Notes: a model not told the origin generated them from the sequence alone. Positions 1 through 11,120 are shown, counted from the stretch's first letter. The stretch is 64,000 nucleotides of DNA from Staphylococcus gallinarum (GCF_000875895.1 NZ_JXCF01000007.1:620001-684000), one strand, 5' to 3'. Numbers and translations: made by a program.

Positions 1-60
1 GTTCACGATACATTTATCTACCATTTTATCATAATAGATAAGCACGTTGAATAAACAAAT

Positions 61-96
61 AAAAAAACTGTACCAAAGTCCTATTTGATACAGTTC
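61..96 (-). terminator. Intrinsic terminator after frr
   Basis: On the minus strand an AACTGTA-type stem closes on TACAGTT around a short loop and is followed by seven T residues. It lies about 90 bases past the frr stop and ends the ribosomal/pyrH/frr series. Nothing else is visible in the first 180 bases. Confidence 0.85.
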
Positions 97-183
97 AGAT
101 AAAATTATGCATTGCTATAATAATTATGATGACATGCTTACGCAATATGCTCATAACTTAGAATAAATGCATTCTTACCATGT

Positions 184-738
184 TTATACTGACATTATAT
201 CTTTTTCTTTTTCGTCTAATAGTTCATCTACTTGTTTAATAGAATCGTCAGTTAACTTTTGAACATCCTCTGTTTGAGATCTTAAATCATCCTCAGTGAT
301 GTCGCCATCTTTTTGTTGTTTTTTAAGTTCGTCATTAGAATCACGGCGAACATTTCTAATTGCAACTTTAGCATTTTCACCGATTTTTTTAACGTCTTTA
401 ACTAATTCTTTACGACGCTCCTCAGTTAATGCTGGTACACTAATACGAATTACTTCACCATCACTTGAAGGATTAACACCAAGATTTGCAGCATTAATTG
501 CTTTTTCAATATCAGCAACAGAAGACTTGTCATATGGAGAAATCACTAATAAACGTGCTTCTGGCACATTGATGCTTGCTAATTGTTGAACTGGTGTAGG
601 TGCACCATAATAATCAACTGTTACTCCGTTTAATAAATTAGAATTGGCTCTACCTGCACTGATATTAGCTAATTCTCTTGATAGATTATCAATAGATTTT
701 TTCATTTTTGACTTTGTGTCTTGAAGAATGTCACTCAT
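184..738 (-). CDS. frr: Ribosome recycling factor
   Basis: This 184-residue protein splits post-termination 70S ribosomes together with EF-G in the cytoplasm. The sequence is typical RRF over its full length, with the conserved RANSNLL and [13 protein letters not shown] stretches and a charged helical C-terminus ending in KEKDIMSV. An upstream in-frame ATG exists, but AGGAG lies only 3 nt from it and 9 nt from the second ATG, so I use the second, which also gives the usual length. It follows pyrH by 16 nt and is probably co-transcribed with it. A strong terminator follows. No anomaly seen. Confidence 0.97.
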   Translation of the reverse strand: MSDILQDTKSKMKKSIDNLSRELANISAGRANSNLLNGVTVDYYGAPTPVQQLASINVPEARLLVISPYDKSSVADIEKAINAANLGVNPSSDGEVIRISVPALTEERRKELVKDVKKIGENAKVAIRNVRRDSNDELKKQQKDGDITEDDLRSQTEDVQKLTDDSIKQVDELLDEKEKDIMSV

Positions 739-754
739 TGTCATACACTCCTAA

Positions 755-1477
755 TTATTTTGTAATTAAAGTTCCTATTTTTTCGCCCATTACAGCACGT
801 TTAATATTACCTTCTTCTGTAATTGAAAATACATTTAATGGAATATTATTATCCATACAGAATGATGATGCTGTTGAGTCCATTACTTGTAAACCTTCTT
901 GTAACATTTGAATATGAGTAAGGTGTTCATATTTGACCGCGCTTGAATCTACTTTAGGATCTGCAGAATAAACGCCATCAACGTTATTTTTACCCATCAA
1001 GATAACATCAGCTTCAACTTCCGCTGCACGTAAAGCTGCAGTTGTGTCAGTAGAAAAGTATGGATTACCTATTCCAGCTGCGAAAATTACAACACGTTTT
1101 TTCTCTAAATGTCTGATTGCACGGCGTCGAATGTATGGTTCTGCTACTTGTTTCATTTCAATTGAAGTTAAAACGCGCGTATCACATTCTAGTTGCTCTA
1201 AACTGTCTTGTAATGCTAATGCATTCATTACAGTAGCTAACATACCCATATAATCCGCTGTACCACGATCCATACCGAGGTCACTACCTGTCTTACCTCT
1301 CCAAATATTGCCGCCACCAACGATGACTGCAATTTCGCAATCCATCTTAGCAACTTCTGCCACTTGTTCAGCAACACTTTTTATAATGATTGGATTAATT
1401 CCAAAACCATCCTCACCTGCTAGTGCTTCGCCACTTAATTTTAAAACAACACGTTTGTATTTAGAAGTTTGAGCCAT
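755..1477 (-). CDS. pyrH: Uridylate kinase (UMP kinase)
   Basis: This 240-residue enzyme phosphorylates UMP to UDP with ATP, in pyrimidine nucleotide synthesis. It belongs to the amino-acid kinase family, not the eukaryotic UMP/CMP kinases. The N-terminal [10 protein letters not shown], the [11 protein letters not shown] glycine loop and the [16 protein letters not shown] segment are diagnostic. The reading frame extends 18 codons further upstream, but the AGAGAGG ribosome site just before MAQTSKYK and the family length place the start here. The 133-bp gap to tsf holds an inverted repeat that may regulate it (see 1521-1590). It is coupled to frr downstream, the usual Firmicutes order. Confidence 0.97.
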   Translation of the reverse strand: MAQTSKYKRVVLKLSGEALAGEDGFGINPIIIKSVAEQVAEVAKMDCEIAVIVGGGNIWRGKTGSDLGMDRGTADYMGMLATVMNALALQDSLEQLECDTRVLTSIEMKQVAEPYIRRRAIRHLEKKRVVIFAAGIGNPYFSTDTTAALRAAEVEADVILMGKNNVDGVYSADPKVDSSAVKYEHLTHIQMLQEGLQVMDSTASSFCMDNNIPLNVFSITEEGNIKRAVMGEKIGTLITK

Positions 1478-1520
1478 TGTCTTATCCTCTCTATTGTAAA
1501 AATATGTAATTGATACAAGT

Positions 1521-1590
1521 AAAGAAGACACAATAGGTCTTCCAATACAAAAGTAAATCTTTCATATGGAGCACAAAAGGTGTCTTCTTT
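1521..1590 (-). other. Structured leader upstream of pyrH with competing hairpins
   Basis: A perfect 11-bp inverted repeat (AAAGAAGACAC at 1521-1531, GTGTCTTCTTT at 1580-1590) brackets the pyrH leader. On the minus-strand RNA the 3' arm can instead pair with a nearer GAAGAC (within 1536-1543) to make a 6-bp hairpin with a 7-nt loop. The two folds exclude each other. No long U-tract follows, so a simple terminator is doubtful. Function unknown. Confidence 0.4.
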
Positions 1591-1610
1591 CTTGTTCAAG
1601 CTATGAAAAA

Positions 1611-2489
1611 TTATTTCATTTGTCCTTTAACTTCGTCAGCAAAGTTTTCTTCGCGTTTTTCCATTCCTTCGCCTACTTCATAACGTACGAAGTCAACAAG
1701 TTTTCCACCTTTAGATTTTAAGAAAGCTTCAACTGTTTGATCAGGATCTTTTACAAAGTTTTGGTCAACTGCACAAATTTCTTGTAAATATTTACGTAAA
1801 CGACCTTCTACCATTTTTTCAACGATATTTTCTGGTTTACCTTCATTTAATGCTTGTTGTTTTAATACTTCTCTTTCGTGAGCAATTTCATCTTCACTTA
1901 CTTGTTCAGATGAAACATATTTAGGATTGATTGCCGCAATGTGCATTGCTACATCTTTTGCTGCTTCAGCATCAGTAGAACCTTCTACTACTGTTAATAC
2001 ACCGATACGTCCACCCATGTGTAAGTATGAACCGAATGAATCGTTGTCAGTTTTTGTTCTCACAGCAAAACGACGAATGCTTAATTTCTCACCGATTGTA
2101 GAAATTGCTTCTTTCATACGTTGGTCTACTGTTTCACCACTTGGTAAAGTAGTTTCTAATAATGCTTCAACTGAATCAGCTTTAGATTCTAATACTTGGA
2201 TAGCAATTTCTTTAACTAAGTTTTGGAAACCTTCGTTACGTGCAACGAAGTCAGTTTCTGAGTTGATTTCAACAATTGCTGCTTCGTTTCCTTTCTCCTC
2301 AACATGTACTAGACCTTCTGCTGCAATACGATCAGATTTTTTAGCTGCTTTTGCAATACCTTTTTCACGTAGGTAGTCAACTGCTTTATCAATATCTCCA
2401 TCAGTTTCTGTTAACGCTTTTTTACAGTCCATCATACCAGCGCCAGTTTTTTCACGTAATTCTTTTACAAGTTTAGCTGAAATTGCCAT
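1611..2489 (-). CDS. tsf: Translation elongation factor Ts
   Basis: This 292-residue protein is the guanine-nucleotide exchange factor for EF-Tu. The N-terminal UBA-like domain (about 1-55) carries the [16 protein letters not shown] motif. The core domain contains [10 protein letters not shown] (about 80) and the later [10 protein letters not shown] segment. A GGAGGA site 8 nt before the MAISAKL ATG sets the start; a 5-codon upstream extension has no ribosome site. It lies 92 bp downstream of rpsB, separated by a hairpin with a U-tract, so its level relative to S2 may be set by attenuation. Confidence 0.97.
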   Translation of the reverse strand: MAISAKLVKELREKTGAGMMDCKKALTETDGDIDKAVDYLREKGIAKAAKKSDRIAAEGLVHVEEKGNEAAIVEINSETDFVARNEGFQNLVKEIAIQVLESKADSVEALLETTLPSGETVDQRMKEAISTIGEKLSIRRFAVRTKTDNDSFGSYLHMGGRIGVLTVVEGSTDAEAAKDVAMHIAAINPKYVSSEQVSEDEIAHEREVLKQQALNEGKPENIVEKMVEGRLRKYLQEICAVDQNFVKDPDQTVEAFLKSKGGKLVDFVRYEVGEGMEKREENFADEVKGQMK

Positions 2490-2532
2490 TTCATATTCCT
2501 CCATTATTAATGAATTTTAATAAATTTATCTT

Positions 2533-2566
2533 AAAAAAAGGTGATAAGCCTATTTATCTTATCACC
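2533..2566 (-). terminator. Intrinsic terminator or attenuator between rpsB and tsf
   Basis: A perfect 9-bp stem, GGTGATAAG pairing with CTTATCACC across a 9-nt loop, is followed on the minus strand by seven Ts. It lies about 15 bp after the rpsB stop and about 45 bp before tsf. I see no clear promoter for tsf in the remaining gap, so partial read-through is likely. Confidence 0.85.
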
Positions 2567-2581
2567 CATTTTACATTATTC

Positions 2582-3370
2582 TTAGTTTGATTCAACAGAA
2601 GTGTCTTCTTCAGTTGTTTCTGCTTCAGTAGCTTCTTTAGATTCTTCTAAATCAATGTTTTGTTCAGCTGCTACTTCTTCATTTGATACACCTTGTTGAC
2701 CTTCTAAGATTGCATCTGCCATTTTACCAGTTAATAACTTAACGGCACGGATAGCATCATCGTTAGCAGGGATAACGTAATCAATTTCATCAGGATCACA
2801 GTTAGTATCCACGATACCTACGATTGGGATGTTTAATTTACGTGCTTCAGCAATTGCGTTGCGCTCTTTACGAGGATCAACAACGAATAATGCTTGAGGC
2901 ATTGATTTCATATCACGAATTCCGCCTAAGAATTTAATTAAACGGTCATATTCTTTTTTAAGTTCTACAACTTCTTTTTTAGGTAATACTTCGAATAGGC
3001 CATCTTCTTCCATTTTTTCAATTTCAGAGATACGTTTAATACGTTTAGAGATTGTTTTATAGTTAGTTAAGATTCCACCCAACCATCTTTGGTTAACGTA
3101 GAATTGACCAGAACGCTCAGCTTCAGCTTTAACTGATTCTTGAGCTTGTTTCTTCGTACCAACGAATAAAACTTTACCGCCATCTTCAGAAATTTGTTTG
3201 ATGAAGTTATAAGCTTCTTCTACTTTTTTCACTGTTTTTTGTAAGTCGATAATGTAAATACCGTTTCTCTCAGTGAAGATATATCTTTTCATTTTTGGGT
3301 TCCAACGGCGTGTTTGGTGACCGAAGTGAACACCTGCTTCTAGCAATTGTTTCATTGAAATTACTGCCAT
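2582..3370 (-). CDS. rpsB: 30S ribosomal protein S2
   Basis: This 262-residue small-subunit protein binds near S1/bS21 at the head-platform junction. The family signature appears at the N-terminus ([22 protein letters not shown]), with FVGTKKQAQ and [19 protein letters not shown] further on. The C-terminal ~35 residues are a Glu/Thr-rich acidic tail, as in other staphylococci. An AGGAGG-like site precedes the ATG. It has its own promoter (3492-3520) and a roughly 120-nt leader, and a hairpin separates it from tsf. Confidence 0.97.
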   Translation of the reverse strand: MAVISMKQLLEAGVHFGHQTRRWNPKMKRYIFTERNGIYIIDLQKTVKKVEEAYNFIKQISEDGGKVLFVGTKKQAQESVKAEAERSGQFYVNQRWLGGILTNYKTISKRIKRISEIEKMEEDGLFEVLPKKEVVELKKEYDRLIKFLGGIRDMKSMPQALFVVDPRKERNAIAEARKLNIPIVGIVDTNCDPDEIDYVIPANDDAIRAVKLLTGKMADAILEGQQGVSNEEVAAEQNIDLEESKEATEAETTEEDTSVESN

Positions 3371-3485
3371 GATTAAATTCCTCCTATTGGTTTTCTACCT
3401 CCATAAAAAGCTCATACAAACACGATAATGAATTATCGCACCGTTTATACTTTCACTTCTTATGTGTGTATTGGCTTTATAGCCG
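3371..3485 (-). other. rpsB 5' leader
   Basis: The minus-strand leader between the rpsB promoter and start includes a small hairpin (CGATAAT closing on ATTATCG around 3424-3439). Autogenous control by S2 is usual for rpsB, but I cannot match this leader to a named RNA family by eye. Confidence 0.35.
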
Positions 3486-3491
3486 TGAATA

Positions 3492-3520
3492 AATATATCA
3501 CATTTGTATTTATAAAGCAA
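3492..3520 (-). promoter_or_regulatory. Promoter for rpsB
   Basis: TTGCTT (3515-3520) and TATATT (3492-3497) on the minus strand are separated by exactly 17 bp. They lie downstream of the codY terminator and about 120 bp before the rpsB start. Confidence 0.6.
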
Positions 3521-3546
3521 CTATTTCATTAGTTGAATTATGACAT

Positions 3547-3623
3547 AAAAAAAGAACGTGTTATAACAATGAACGAAATTTATAACACGCGTTCAACCTA
3601 GTCAATTCTCACGTTCTTTTTTT
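3547..3623 (-). terminator. Nested-hairpin terminator after codY
   Basis: Outer arms (3547-3560 and 3610-3623) are perfectly complementary over 14 bp, and an inner 9-bp stem (GTGTTATAA with TTATAACAC) nests inside. The outer A/T runs supply a U-tract on either strand. It ends the xerC-hslVU-codY operon just before the rpsB promoter. Confidence 0.8.
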
Positions 3624-3644
3624 ATATACAACATTAAATTCTTT

Positions 3645-4418
3645 TTATTTAAAACGATCTAATTCGTCTAAGAACTTATCTTTTTTAACTTTAATGAAAG
3701 TACCTTTCATACCGAGTGAACGTGACTCTATAACGCCCGCACTTTCTAATTTACGTAATGCATTAACAATAACTGATCTTGTAATGCCAACACGATCTGC
3801 AACTTTAGAAGCAATAAGTAGGCCTTCTTTTCCGCCTAACTCTTCAAAAATATGCTCGATTGCTTCACTTTCAGAATATGATAATGAGTTGATAGCCATG
3901 CTAATTGCAGCTTTATCTCGAGCTTCTTTTTCAACTTCATTATGCTTTTCTCTTAAAATTTCCATACCGATTACTGTTGCAGCATATTCACCTAATACTA
4001 GGTCATTTTCAGAGAAATCATCTTGAACTCTACCTAATACTAAAGTACCTAAACGTTCCCCACCACCTAGAATTGGGAAGATTGTCGTACGACTATCAGT
4101 AAATAGATCTTTATTTTCAGGTGGGAATACTGTGAGTACATTTTCAATGTCAATATTAGATTGTGTTTCCTTTACGTCCATTAATTGGTCTGTATACTCA
4201 CTTGGGATATGACGATTTTCAAGCATTTGAATAATACGTTCATTTTTTAATAATTCGTTTAAGCTTGATCCTAAAATTTTCCCTTTTCTTGAAACGATAA
4301 ATACATTTGTTACCGTTACACTACTAATCGTTTGCGCCATATCTTTGAAATCAACGGCAATTCCTTTATGCTTTTGCAAAAGTGTGTTTAATTCTCTAGT
4401 TTTCGATAATAAGCTCAT
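3645..4418 (-). CDS. codY: GTP-sensing transcriptional repressor CodY
   Basis: This 257-residue global regulator senses GTP and branched-chain amino acids. It represses amino-acid synthesis, transport and virulence genes in rich medium. The N-terminal GAF-type ligand domain covers about residues 1-155. The C-terminal winged HTH contains [21 protein letters not shown] (about 203-223). Length and sequence fit staphylococcal CodY throughout, and AAAGGAG precedes the ATG. It is the last gene of the xerC-hslV-hslU-codY cluster, 24 bp after hslU, and is followed by a large terminator. Confidence 0.98.
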   Translation of the reverse strand: MSLLSKTRELNTLLQKHKGIAVDFKDMAQTISSVTVTNVFIVSRKGKILGSSLNELLKNERIIQMLENRHIPSEYTDQLMDVKETQSNIDIENVLTVFPPENKDLFTDSRTTIFPILGGGERLGTLVLGRVQDDFSENDLVLGEYAATVIGMEILREKHNEVEKEARDKAAISMAINSLSYSESEAIEHIFEELGGKEGLLIASKVADRVGITRSVIVNALRKLESAGVIESRSLGMKGTFIKVKKDKFLDELDRFK

Positions 4419-4442
4419 ATTCTTACTCCTTTGTAATTTATA

Positions 4443-5846
4443 TTATAAAATAAATGCACTTAAATCTTTATTTGTTGAGATTGTTTTCAATTTATCATCG
4501 ACATATTGTGGTGTAATATCAACCACAGCATTCGGCATATTTGGTGCTTCAAACGATAAATCTTCAAGCATTTTCTCTAAAATCGTGTGTAGTCGACGTG
4601 CACCGATATTATCCGTATCTTGATTGACTTGGAATGCAATTTCAGCTAAACGCTGAATCGCTTCGTCAGTAAAGTTCACCGTCACATCTTCTGTTTGTAA
4701 CAATGCTTCATATTGTTTGATAAGTGATAATTTAGGCTCTGTTAATATGCTAACAAAATCTTCTACTGAAAGACTTTCTAATTCAACACGAATTGGAAAA
4801 CGACCTTGCAACTCAGGAATTAAATCACTTGGCTTAGCAACATGGAATGCACCAGCACCAATAAACAGCATATGTTCCGTACTTACAGTACCATATTTCG
4901 TTTGAATCATGCTACCTTCAAGAATTGGTAAGATATCTCTTTGAACGCCTTGTCTTGACACATCTTGACCAGAATTTTGATTATTTGTGGCAACTTTGTC
5001 TATTTCATCAATAAAGATAATGCCCATTTGTTCTGCTAGTTCAATTGCTTCTTGGTTTGCTGATTCTTGATCGATCAATTCATCTGCAAATTCATCTGCT
5101 AATATTTTTCTCGCAGTTTTTACTGGCACTTCTCGCTCTACCTTTTTCTTAGGCAATAATTGGTTCATCATATCTTGCATTTGTTGATTTTGGTTTGTAC
5201 CTAACATACCCATAGCTCCTGGGTCTTGCTCAACTTTAATGCGAACTTTTTCCTCTTCTAGTTGCCCATTTAATAATTGTTGTTTGATTTCAGAGCGTTT
5301 AGTTTTAATTTCTTCAGTTGGGGCTTCTTCCTCTTCGTCACTATTCTGTCCGAAGTTAGGCATTGCCCCTCCAAATAATGATTCCAACGGGTTGTTATTT
5401 TGGTTCGCTTTTTTCTTCATACTAGGTACTAACAACTTAACCAGTTTTTCGTTTGCTTTCTCTCTAGCTTCATCTTCAACAAGTAATTTTTTTTGTTCCT
5501 TTACTAAACGTACTGCTACATCAACTAAATCTCTAACCATGCTTTCAACATCACGACCAACGTAGCCTACTTCTGTAAATTTAGTAGCTTCCACTTTGAT
5601 GAAAGGCGCACCTACAATTTTTGCCATTCTTCTAGCAATTTCTGTCTTCCCAACACCTGTTGGACCAATCATTAAAATATTTTTAGGTGCAATCTCTTGC
5701 TTTTCTTCTTCAGAGAGCAAGCTTCTGCGATATCTATTTCTAAGCGCAACTGCGACTTTACGTTTTGCATCTTCTTGTCCGACAATATATTCATTCAGAC
5801 TTGAAACGATATCTTTTGGTGTTAGTTTAATACCATTCGTGTCCAT
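4443..5846 (-). CDS. hslU: HslU (ClpY) ATPase subunit of the HslVU protease
   Basis: This 467-residue AAA+ unfoldase feeds substrates to HslV. Walker A GPTGVGKT is at 61-68, the GYVG pore loop at 94-97 and Walker B IIFIDEID at about 276-283. An insertion (I) domain of low complexity with a DEEEEAP acid patch covers roughly 110-240. The C-terminus LSAFIL fits the tail that docks into HslV. GGAGGT precedes the ATG. A 146-bp AT-rich gap separates it from hslV, which is longer than usual for this pair; I see no certain promoter in it. Confidence 0.97.
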   Translation of the reverse strand: MDTNGIKLTPKDIVSSLNEYIVGQEDAKRKVAVALRNRYRRSLLSEEEKQEIAPKNILMIGPTGVGKTEIARRMAKIVGAPFIKVEATKFTEVGYVGRDVESMVRDLVDVAVRLVKEQKKLLVEDEAREKANEKLVKLLVPSMKKKANQNNNPLESLFGGAMPNFGQNSDEEEEAPTEEIKTKRSEIKQQLLNGQLEEEKVRIKVEQDPGAMGMLGTNQNQQMQDMMNQLLPKKKVEREVPVKTARKILADEFADELIDQESANQEAIELAEQMGIIFIDEIDKVATNNQNSGQDVSRQGVQRDILPILEGSMIQTKYGTVSTEHMLFIGAGAFHVAKPSDLIPELQGRFPIRVELESLSVEDFVSILTEPKLSLIKQYEALLQTEDVTVNFTDEAIQRLAEIAFQVNQDTDNIGARRLHTILEKMLEDLSFEAPNMPNAVVDITPQYVDDKLKTISTNKDLSAFIL

Positions 5847-5992
5847 ATCTGTATAACCTCCATTTATGCATAATAATTAAAAAACAATAATTAAATGCCT
5901 TATCGCTATACAAGCAATTGCTTATACTTTATCCGATTTCAAATATTTTATACATTTTTATTACTATATTTAAACTATTCTGTCATTCTAAT

Positions 5993-6535
5993 TTATAATT
6001 CCTCGACGATAATATGATCATTGGTAAACACACAAATGTCAGAAGCAACTTTCAGACTTTCATATGCCATTTCCTTTGCAGATAAATGTGTTGCATGGCG
6101 TTTCAGTGCTCTTCCTGCGCTCAATGCATAATTACCACCTGAACCAATTGCAATTAAGTCATCATCTGGTGCAATGACTTCCCCTGTTCCACTTACAACT
6201 AGTAATGATTCTTGATCCATAACGATAAGCATCGCTTCAAGTTGACGTAATTGTTTATCGCCTCTCCATTCTTGAGCTAGCTCTACAGCAGCTCTTTCCA
6301 AATTACCTCCAAATTGTTGAAGCTTTGTTTCAAATTTTTCAAATAAAGTGAAGGCATCCGCAACGCTTCCTGCAAAACCAGCTAACACTTTATCGTTGTA
6401 TAAACGTCGCACTTTTCTAGCAGTATTTTTCATAATTACTTGTTCCCCAAGTGTTACCTGACCATCACCTGCCATCGCAGAATGACCATTATGTTTCACA
6501 GCATATATAGTTGTTGCATGTATAGATGTACTCAT
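5993..6535 (-). CDS. hslV: HslV (ClpQ) peptidase subunit
   Basis: This 180-residue threonine peptidase forms the double-hexamer core of HslVU. The TTIYAV sequence places the catalytic N-terminal Thr at residue 8, so seven residues (MSTSIHA) should be removed on maturation. The proteasome-like [16 protein letters not shown] and [12 protein letters not shown] motifs are all present. It starts 3 bp after the xerC stop, so translation is probably coupled. Staphylococcal HslV carries this short N-terminal extension in the orthologues I know. Confidence 0.96.
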   Translation of the reverse strand: MSTSIHATTIYAVKHNGHSAMAGDGQVTLGEQVIMKNTARKVRRLYNDKVLAGFAGSVADAFTLFEKFETKLQQFGGNLERAAVELAQEWRGDKQLRQLEAMLIVMDQESLLVVSGTGEVIAPDDDLIAIGSGGNYALSAGRALKRHATHLSAKEMAYESLKVASDICVFTNDHIIVEEL

Positions 6536-6538
6536 AAT

Positions 6539-7429
6539 TTAATTCTCCTTTTTTGCACGTGGATGTGCATTTAAATAAACTTTTCTCAACTGATCATTTG
6601 TCACATGTGTATAGCGACCTGTAGTCGAAAGATTTACATGCCCTAACAGTGATTGAACTGTTCTTAAATCGGCGCCTTGATTTAACATATGCGTTGCAAA
6701 TGTATGCCGCAATTTATGAGGGTGAATTTCTGTCACGCCTGCCGTTCGTTTGACAACATCATTCAACACATAACGAACGCCACGCTCTGTTATAGGCGCA
6801 CCGCTCATATTTACTAACAAATAATTGTGATTTGCATTTACCTTAGGTTTATAGCTTTCTAAATATCGTTCAATACTTTGTTTACAAAATTCGCCAAAAG
6901 GAATAAATCTTTCCTTACTGCCTTTCCCTAACACCTTAACTCCGGGTAAATTCATATCTAAGTCAGACATTTGAATATTAACTAATTCCGACACCCTTAT
7001 GCCAGTTGCATATAACAGTTCTAAGATTACACGATCTCGCAATCCTTTTTTGGCATCCCTTTCAACTGTATCAAATAGCGCATCCATTTCCGCTTCATAG
7101 AAAAAATGTGGTAAGTATTGTTCCTTTTTTGGATGTACGAGCTGTACGAACGGATTAGTTACTTGATCATCTTGAGTCATCCAATATTCGTAAAAACTTC
7201 TCAGCGTAGAAATTTTACGGGAAACTGTCGTTCTTTTCAAGCCTTTTGAATATAAAAAACTCAAATAATTTCTTGCATCCTTATATTCAAAGGTTGCTAA
7301 ATTTAAATATTCTTGAGATAAAAATGCATTAAACTGTTCTAAGTCATCGTGATATGACTTTAAAGTATGTTCTGAAAATTGTCTCTCAACTTTCAACATA
7401 TACAGGTATGCTGTTTGGATTTCTTCCAA
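6539..7429 (-). CDS. xerC: Tyrosine recombinase XerC (TTG start)
   Basis: This 296-residue recombinase resolves chromosome dimers at dif with XerD. The N-terminal SAM-like DNA-binding domain covers about 1-90 and the catalytic domain follows. Catalytic residues in this numbering are R145 (GIRVSEL), H238 and R241 (HPHKLRH), H264 (LLGHVNL) and Y273 (TTGRYTH). The frame can be extended to an upstream ATG, but GGAGGGG sits 6 nt before a TTG that gives an N-terminus aligning with staphylococcal XerC (MEEIQTAYL). I therefore call TTG. It is first in the hslVU-codY operon; a TGCTAGAAT extended -10 at about 7453-7461 could drive it but is very close. Confidence 0.93.
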   Translation of the reverse strand: MEEIQTAYLYMLKVERQFSEHTLKSYHDDLEQFNAFLSQEYLNLATFEYKDARNYLSFLYSKGLKRTTVSRKISTLRSFYEYWMTQDDQVTNPFVQLVHPKKEQYLPHFFYEAEMDALFDTVERDAKKGLRDRVILELLYATGIRVSELVNIQMSDLDMNLPGVKVLGKGSKERFIPFGEFCKQSIERYLESYKPKVNANHNYLLVNMSGAPITERGVRYVLNDVVKRTAGVTEIHPHKLRHTFATHMLNQGADLRTVQSLLGHVNLSTTGRYTHVTNDQLRKVYLNAHPRAKKEN

Positions 7430-7546
7430 TAAAAACCCCTCCATCAATAAGTATTCTAGCATATTGTGGAAGGGGACTGCGAAAAATAACTATTAAGTTG
7501 TGGTAAATTTTCTAAATTTTCGGAAACAAACGTTGTAAATTTATTA

Positions 7547-8854
7547 TTATAAGGTTTGTTTGTAATTATCTAAGAATGATAATGCTCTATTAGCTAACTT
7601 TTCGTAACGTTCTTTTTTATCTTTAATTCTATTTTCAAGAGATGGCAATAAACCAAAGTTAGCATTCATAGGTTGGAAATTCTTTTCATTTTTAGCATGA
7701 GAAATATAATATGCCATACTACCAATCATAGTTTCTCTTGGGAAAATAACTTCGCCTTTACCTTGTAATTTATGAGCTAAGTTAATACCTGCTACAAGTC
7801 CACTTGCAGCACTTTCAACATAACCTTCAACACCTGTCATTTGCCCTGCAAAATAAAGTGATTCTCTTCCTTTTAATTCATAAGTCTCTGTTAAAACGTC
7901 AGGTGAATTAATAAAGGTATTTCTATGCATAACACCGTATCTTACGATATCTACATTTTCTAAACCAGGCATAAGACGTATCACGTCTTTTTGGGCACCC
8001 CATTTTAAATGCGTTTGAAAACCTACAATATTATATAGCGTACCAGCTGCATCATCTTGACGTAATTGTACTACAGCAAATGGACGTTTCCCTGTCTTTG
8101 GATCTTCTAGTCCAACTGGTTTCATTGGTCCGAATAATAACGTTTTTCTACCTCGTTCTGCCATCACTTCAAATGGCATACAACCTTCAAAATATTTTTC
8201 CTTTTCAAATTCATTAACTGGAGCAACTTCAGCTGCCAATACCGCTTCATAAAATCTATCAAATTCTTCTTCTGTCATTGGACAATTAAGGTATGCCGCC
8301 TCTCCTTTATCATAACGTGATTTTAAATAGACTTTATTCATATCGATACTATCTTTTTCGATTATCGGTGCTGCTGCATCATAGAAATAAAGTTGATCTT
8401 TACCAGTAACATCTACAATTTCTTGTGCTAGATTACTCGTAGTTAGTGGTCCAGTAGCAATAATTGTGTAGCCATCAGGTATACCATCAACCTCTTCATT
8501 CAATACAGTCACATTAGGATGATTTTTTAAAGTTTCTGTAACATAACCTGCAAAGTCATGTCTATCAACCGCTAATGCACCACCTGCAGGTACTCGCGCT
8601 TTATCGGCAGCACTGATGATTAACGAATCTAATCTTCTCATCTCTTCCTTTAAAACGCCCACAGCATTTGTTAAGGCATTACCTCGCAGTGAATTGGAAC
8701 AAACTAATTCTGCAAATTTATCCGTGTGATGTGCAGGTGTTTGTTTAACCGGTCTCATCTCTATTAAATTCACTTTAATACCTCTTTGTGCGAGTTGGTA
8801 TGCTGCCTCTGATCCTGCTAACCCTGCTCCAACTACATTTACCGTTTGAGTCAT
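7547..8854 (-). CDS. trmFO: Folate/FAD-dependent tRNA (uracil-54-C5)-methyltransferase TrmFO
   Basis: This 435-residue flavoprotein makes ribothymidine at position 54 of tRNA, with methylene-tetrahydrofolate as carbon donor. The FAD Rossmann motif [16 protein letters not shown] is at 7-22. Cys52 ([10 protein letters not shown]) and the later Cys in [14 protein letters not shown] fit the catalytic/FAD-linked pair of the family. It was formerly annotated gid. It follows topA by 161 bp, a gap holding a large inverted repeat. Confidence 0.97.
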   Translation of the reverse strand: MTQTVNVVGAGLAGSEAAYQLAQRGIKVNLIEMRPVKQTPAHHTDKFAELVCSNSLRGNALTNAVGVLKEEMRRLDSLIISAADKARVPAGGALAVDRHDFAGYVTETLKNHPNVTVLNEEVDGIPDGYTIIATGPLTTSNLAQEIVDVTGKDQLYFYDAAAPIIEKDSIDMNKVYLKSRYDKGEAAYLNCPMTEEEFDRFYEAVLAAEVAPVNEFEKEKYFEGCMPFEVMAERGRKTLLFGPMKPVGLEDPKTGKRPFAVVQLRQDDAAGTLYNIVGFQTHLKWGAQKDVIRLMPGLENVDIVRYGVMHRNTFINSPDVLTETYELKGRESLYFAGQMTGVEGYVESAASGLVAGINLAHKLQGKGEVIFPRETMIGSMAYYISHAKNEKNFQPMNANFGLLPSLENRIKDKKERYEKLANRALSFLDNYKQTL

Positions 8855-8879
8855 GATAAATCCTCCAATACATTAAAAT

Positions 8880-8952
8880 AGCAACTACGACACGTATATC
8901 ATATATTATAAAAACTGATTACCACTTTTTAAAATATGTGCCGTAAGTTGCT
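8880..8952 (-). other. Large hairpin in the topA-trmFO gap
   Basis: AGCAACT (8880-8886) pairs perfectly with AGTTGCT (8946-8952). After a small bulge and one mismatch, CAC/GTG and TAT/ATA pairs continue inward for about 16 bp in total. On the minus strand it is followed by ATTTTAATG and lies right before the trmFO ribosome site. It may be a weak terminator or attenuator of the topA transcript. Confidence 0.45.
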
Positions 8953-9015
8953 GTTATTATAATTTTTATTTTGCGCTAATAAGGCGCTATTATGAACATA
9001 CTAATTTAATTACTT

Positions 9016-11082
9016 TTACTTTTGTTCTTCTTCTTTGTAATCACAGTTTGAGCAGACAACCTGACTCTTTCTACCTTGTTTCTTCTCAACAAGATAGTGT
9101 TCACATTTTGGACATGCACGTCCAACTGGTTTATCCCAACTTATGAAGTCACATTCTGGATATTTAGAACAACCATAAAACAGTCTGTTTTTCTTAGACT
9201 TTCTTTCCACGACGTCCCCTTCATTACATTTTGGGCATTTCACGCCGATTGACTTAATGATTGCTTTGGTATTACGACAATCTGGGAAATTTGAACACGC
9301 CATAAATTTACCATAACGTCCCATTTTAATTACCATTGGTGAACCGCATACTTCACAATCTTCACCAGCAGGCTCATCTTTAATTTCTATTTTTTCCATT
9401 TCTTCTTCTGCACGTTCAACATCTTGTTTAAAGCTATTGTAAAAATCAGATATAACCTTTTTCCATGCAATGTCACCTTCTGCTACTTTATCAAGTAAAG
9501 TTTCCATGTTTACAGTGAAATCGACATCAATAATTTCAGGGAAATAATCTTTGACTTGTTCATGCACAATTTCACCTAATTCAGTTGGTACAAATCGCTT
9601 ACTTTCATTTTTGACGTAATTTCTTTTTTGAATTGTGTCAATTGTTGGTGCATATGTGGATGGTCTACCTATTTTTAATTCTTCTAATGTTTTAACAAGA
9701 CGTGCTTCAGTATAACGTGGTGGTGGTTGGGTAAAATGTTGAGAAGGTTCAATATTTGTTGCTGTTACTTTCTCACCTTCATCAATATTCGGCAATTTAT
9801 TTTCTTTACCATTCTCTTCGTCATCTTTAGCTTCGACATATAATGTCATAAAACCTTTGAACTTAATCGTCTGTCCATTAGCTCTGAACTTAATATTATT
9901 TTGTGTTAAATCCAAAGCTACTGTATCTAAAATGGCAGGTGCCATTTGACTAGCTACAAACCTTTCCCATATCAATTTATATAATCTGTGTTGATCACGC
10001 GTTAAATAATCTTTCATATCTGCTGGCGTTCTCAAAGTGCTCGAAGGTCTGATTGCCTCATGGGCATCTTGGTCGCCTTGACCTTTAGCTTTTCTATTAG
10101 ATGTGTAATCATTTCCATATTTTTCTTGAATGTAACCTTTTGCTTCAGCTTTGGCTTGGTCTGAAATTCTTGTGGAGTCTGTTCTCATATATGTGATTAA
10201 ACCAACAGTACCCTGTCTCTTCAGATCGATACCTTCATATAGTTGTTGTGCTAACATCATTGTTTTACGAGCTTTAAAGTTTAATTTACGCGCGGCTTCT
10301 TGTTGTAGCGTCGATGTTGTAAATGGATTTGCTGGATATCTCGTTTTTTCCTTTTTCGTGACTTTAGTAACCTCAAATTGATCACCATCTAATTCCTTAG
10401 TAATCACTTCTACGTCATCTTTGTTAGTCAATTTATAAGGTTTATTTTTATAATGTAAGAATTTCGCATTGAATTTAGATTTCTTATATCTGAACTCACC
10501 TTCAATTTTCCAGTATTCTTCTGGTTTGAAGTTTCGAATTTCATTTTCACGATCAATAACAAGTCTTAATGCAACTGATTGTACACGACCAGCTGACAAA
10601 CCTTTTTTCACCTTTTTCCATAATACCGGCGAAATATTATATCCTACTAATCTATCTAATACACGTCTAGCTTGTTGTGCATCAACTAAATCCATTTCTA
10701 TGCCTCTTGGATGTTTAAAACTATCTTTCACAGCATCTTTTGTTATTTCATTAAATACTACTCTATTTTCTTTTGAATCTTCTAAATTTAAAATGTTCGC
10801 TAAATGCCAAGCAATTGCTTCACCCTCACGGTCAGGGTCACTCGCTAAAAAGACTTTCTTTGCTTTTTTAGCATGCTTTTTTAATTCCTTTACAACAGGA
10901 CCTTTGCCGCGTATCGTTATATATTTTGGTTCATAATCATTATCATAATCTACACCCATTTGGCTTCGTGGCAAGTCTCTAACATGCCCCATTGATGCGA
11001 TTACTTTGTATTTTTTACCTAAATATTTTTCAATGGTTTTAGCTTTTGCAGGCGATTCAACTATGACTAAATTTTCTGCCAA
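9016..11082 (-). CDS. topA: DNA topoisomerase I (TTG start)
   Basis: This 688-residue type IA topoisomerase relaxes negative supercoils. The TOPRIM domain holds [17 protein letters not shown] (7-23) and the metal-binding SDPDREGEA (D82, D84). The active tyrosine is Y298 in [12 protein letters not shown]. Three C-terminal four-Cys zinc elements follow ([38 protein letters not shown]). The start is a TTG giving [22 protein letters not shown] lies about 8 nt upstream and no better ATG exists. A strong TTGACA promoter lies about 40 bp before the start. Confidence 0.96.
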   Translation of the reverse strand: MAENLVIVESPAKAKTIEKYLGKKYKVIASMGHVRDLPRSQMGVDYDNDYEPKYITIRGKGPVVKELKKHAKKAKKVFLASDPDREGEAIAWHLANILNLEDSKENRVVFNEITKDAVKDSFKHPRGIEMDLVDAQQARRVLDRLVGYNISPVLWKKVKKGLSAGRVQSVALRLVIDRENEIRNFKPEEYWKIEGEFRYKKSKFNAKFLHYKNKPYKLTNKDDVEVITKELDGDQFEVTKVTKKEKTRYPANPFTTSTLQQEAARKLNFKARKTMMLAQQLYEGIDLKRQGTVGLITYMRTDSTRISDQAKAEAKGYIQEKYGNDYTSNRKAKGQGDQDAHEAIRPSSTLRTPADMKDYLTRDQHRLYKLIWERFVASQMAPAILDTVALDLTQNNIKFRANGQTIKFKGFMTLYVEAKDDEENGKENKLPNIDEGEKVTATNIEPSQHFTQPPPRYTEARLVKTLEELKIGRPSTYAPTIDTIQKRNYVKNESKRFVPTELGEIVHEQVKDYFPEIIDVDFTVNMETLLDKVAEGDIAWKKVISDFYNSFKQDVERAEEEMEKIEIKDEPAGEDCEVCGSPMVIKMGRYGKFMACSNFPDCRNTKAIIKSIGVKCPKCNEGDVVERKSKKNRLFYGCSKYPECDFISWDKPVGRACPKCEHYLVEKKQGRKSQVVCSNCDYKEEEQK

Positions 11083-11120
11083 AGTAGTTACCCCCTTGCA
11101 TTTCTTAATTACAAAGATAA

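Noticed and set aside
5911-5923. AAGCAATTGCTT palindrome in the hslV-hslU gap
   Set aside because: It is a 12-bp palindrome with no extension and no promoter next to it; too weak to call an operator.
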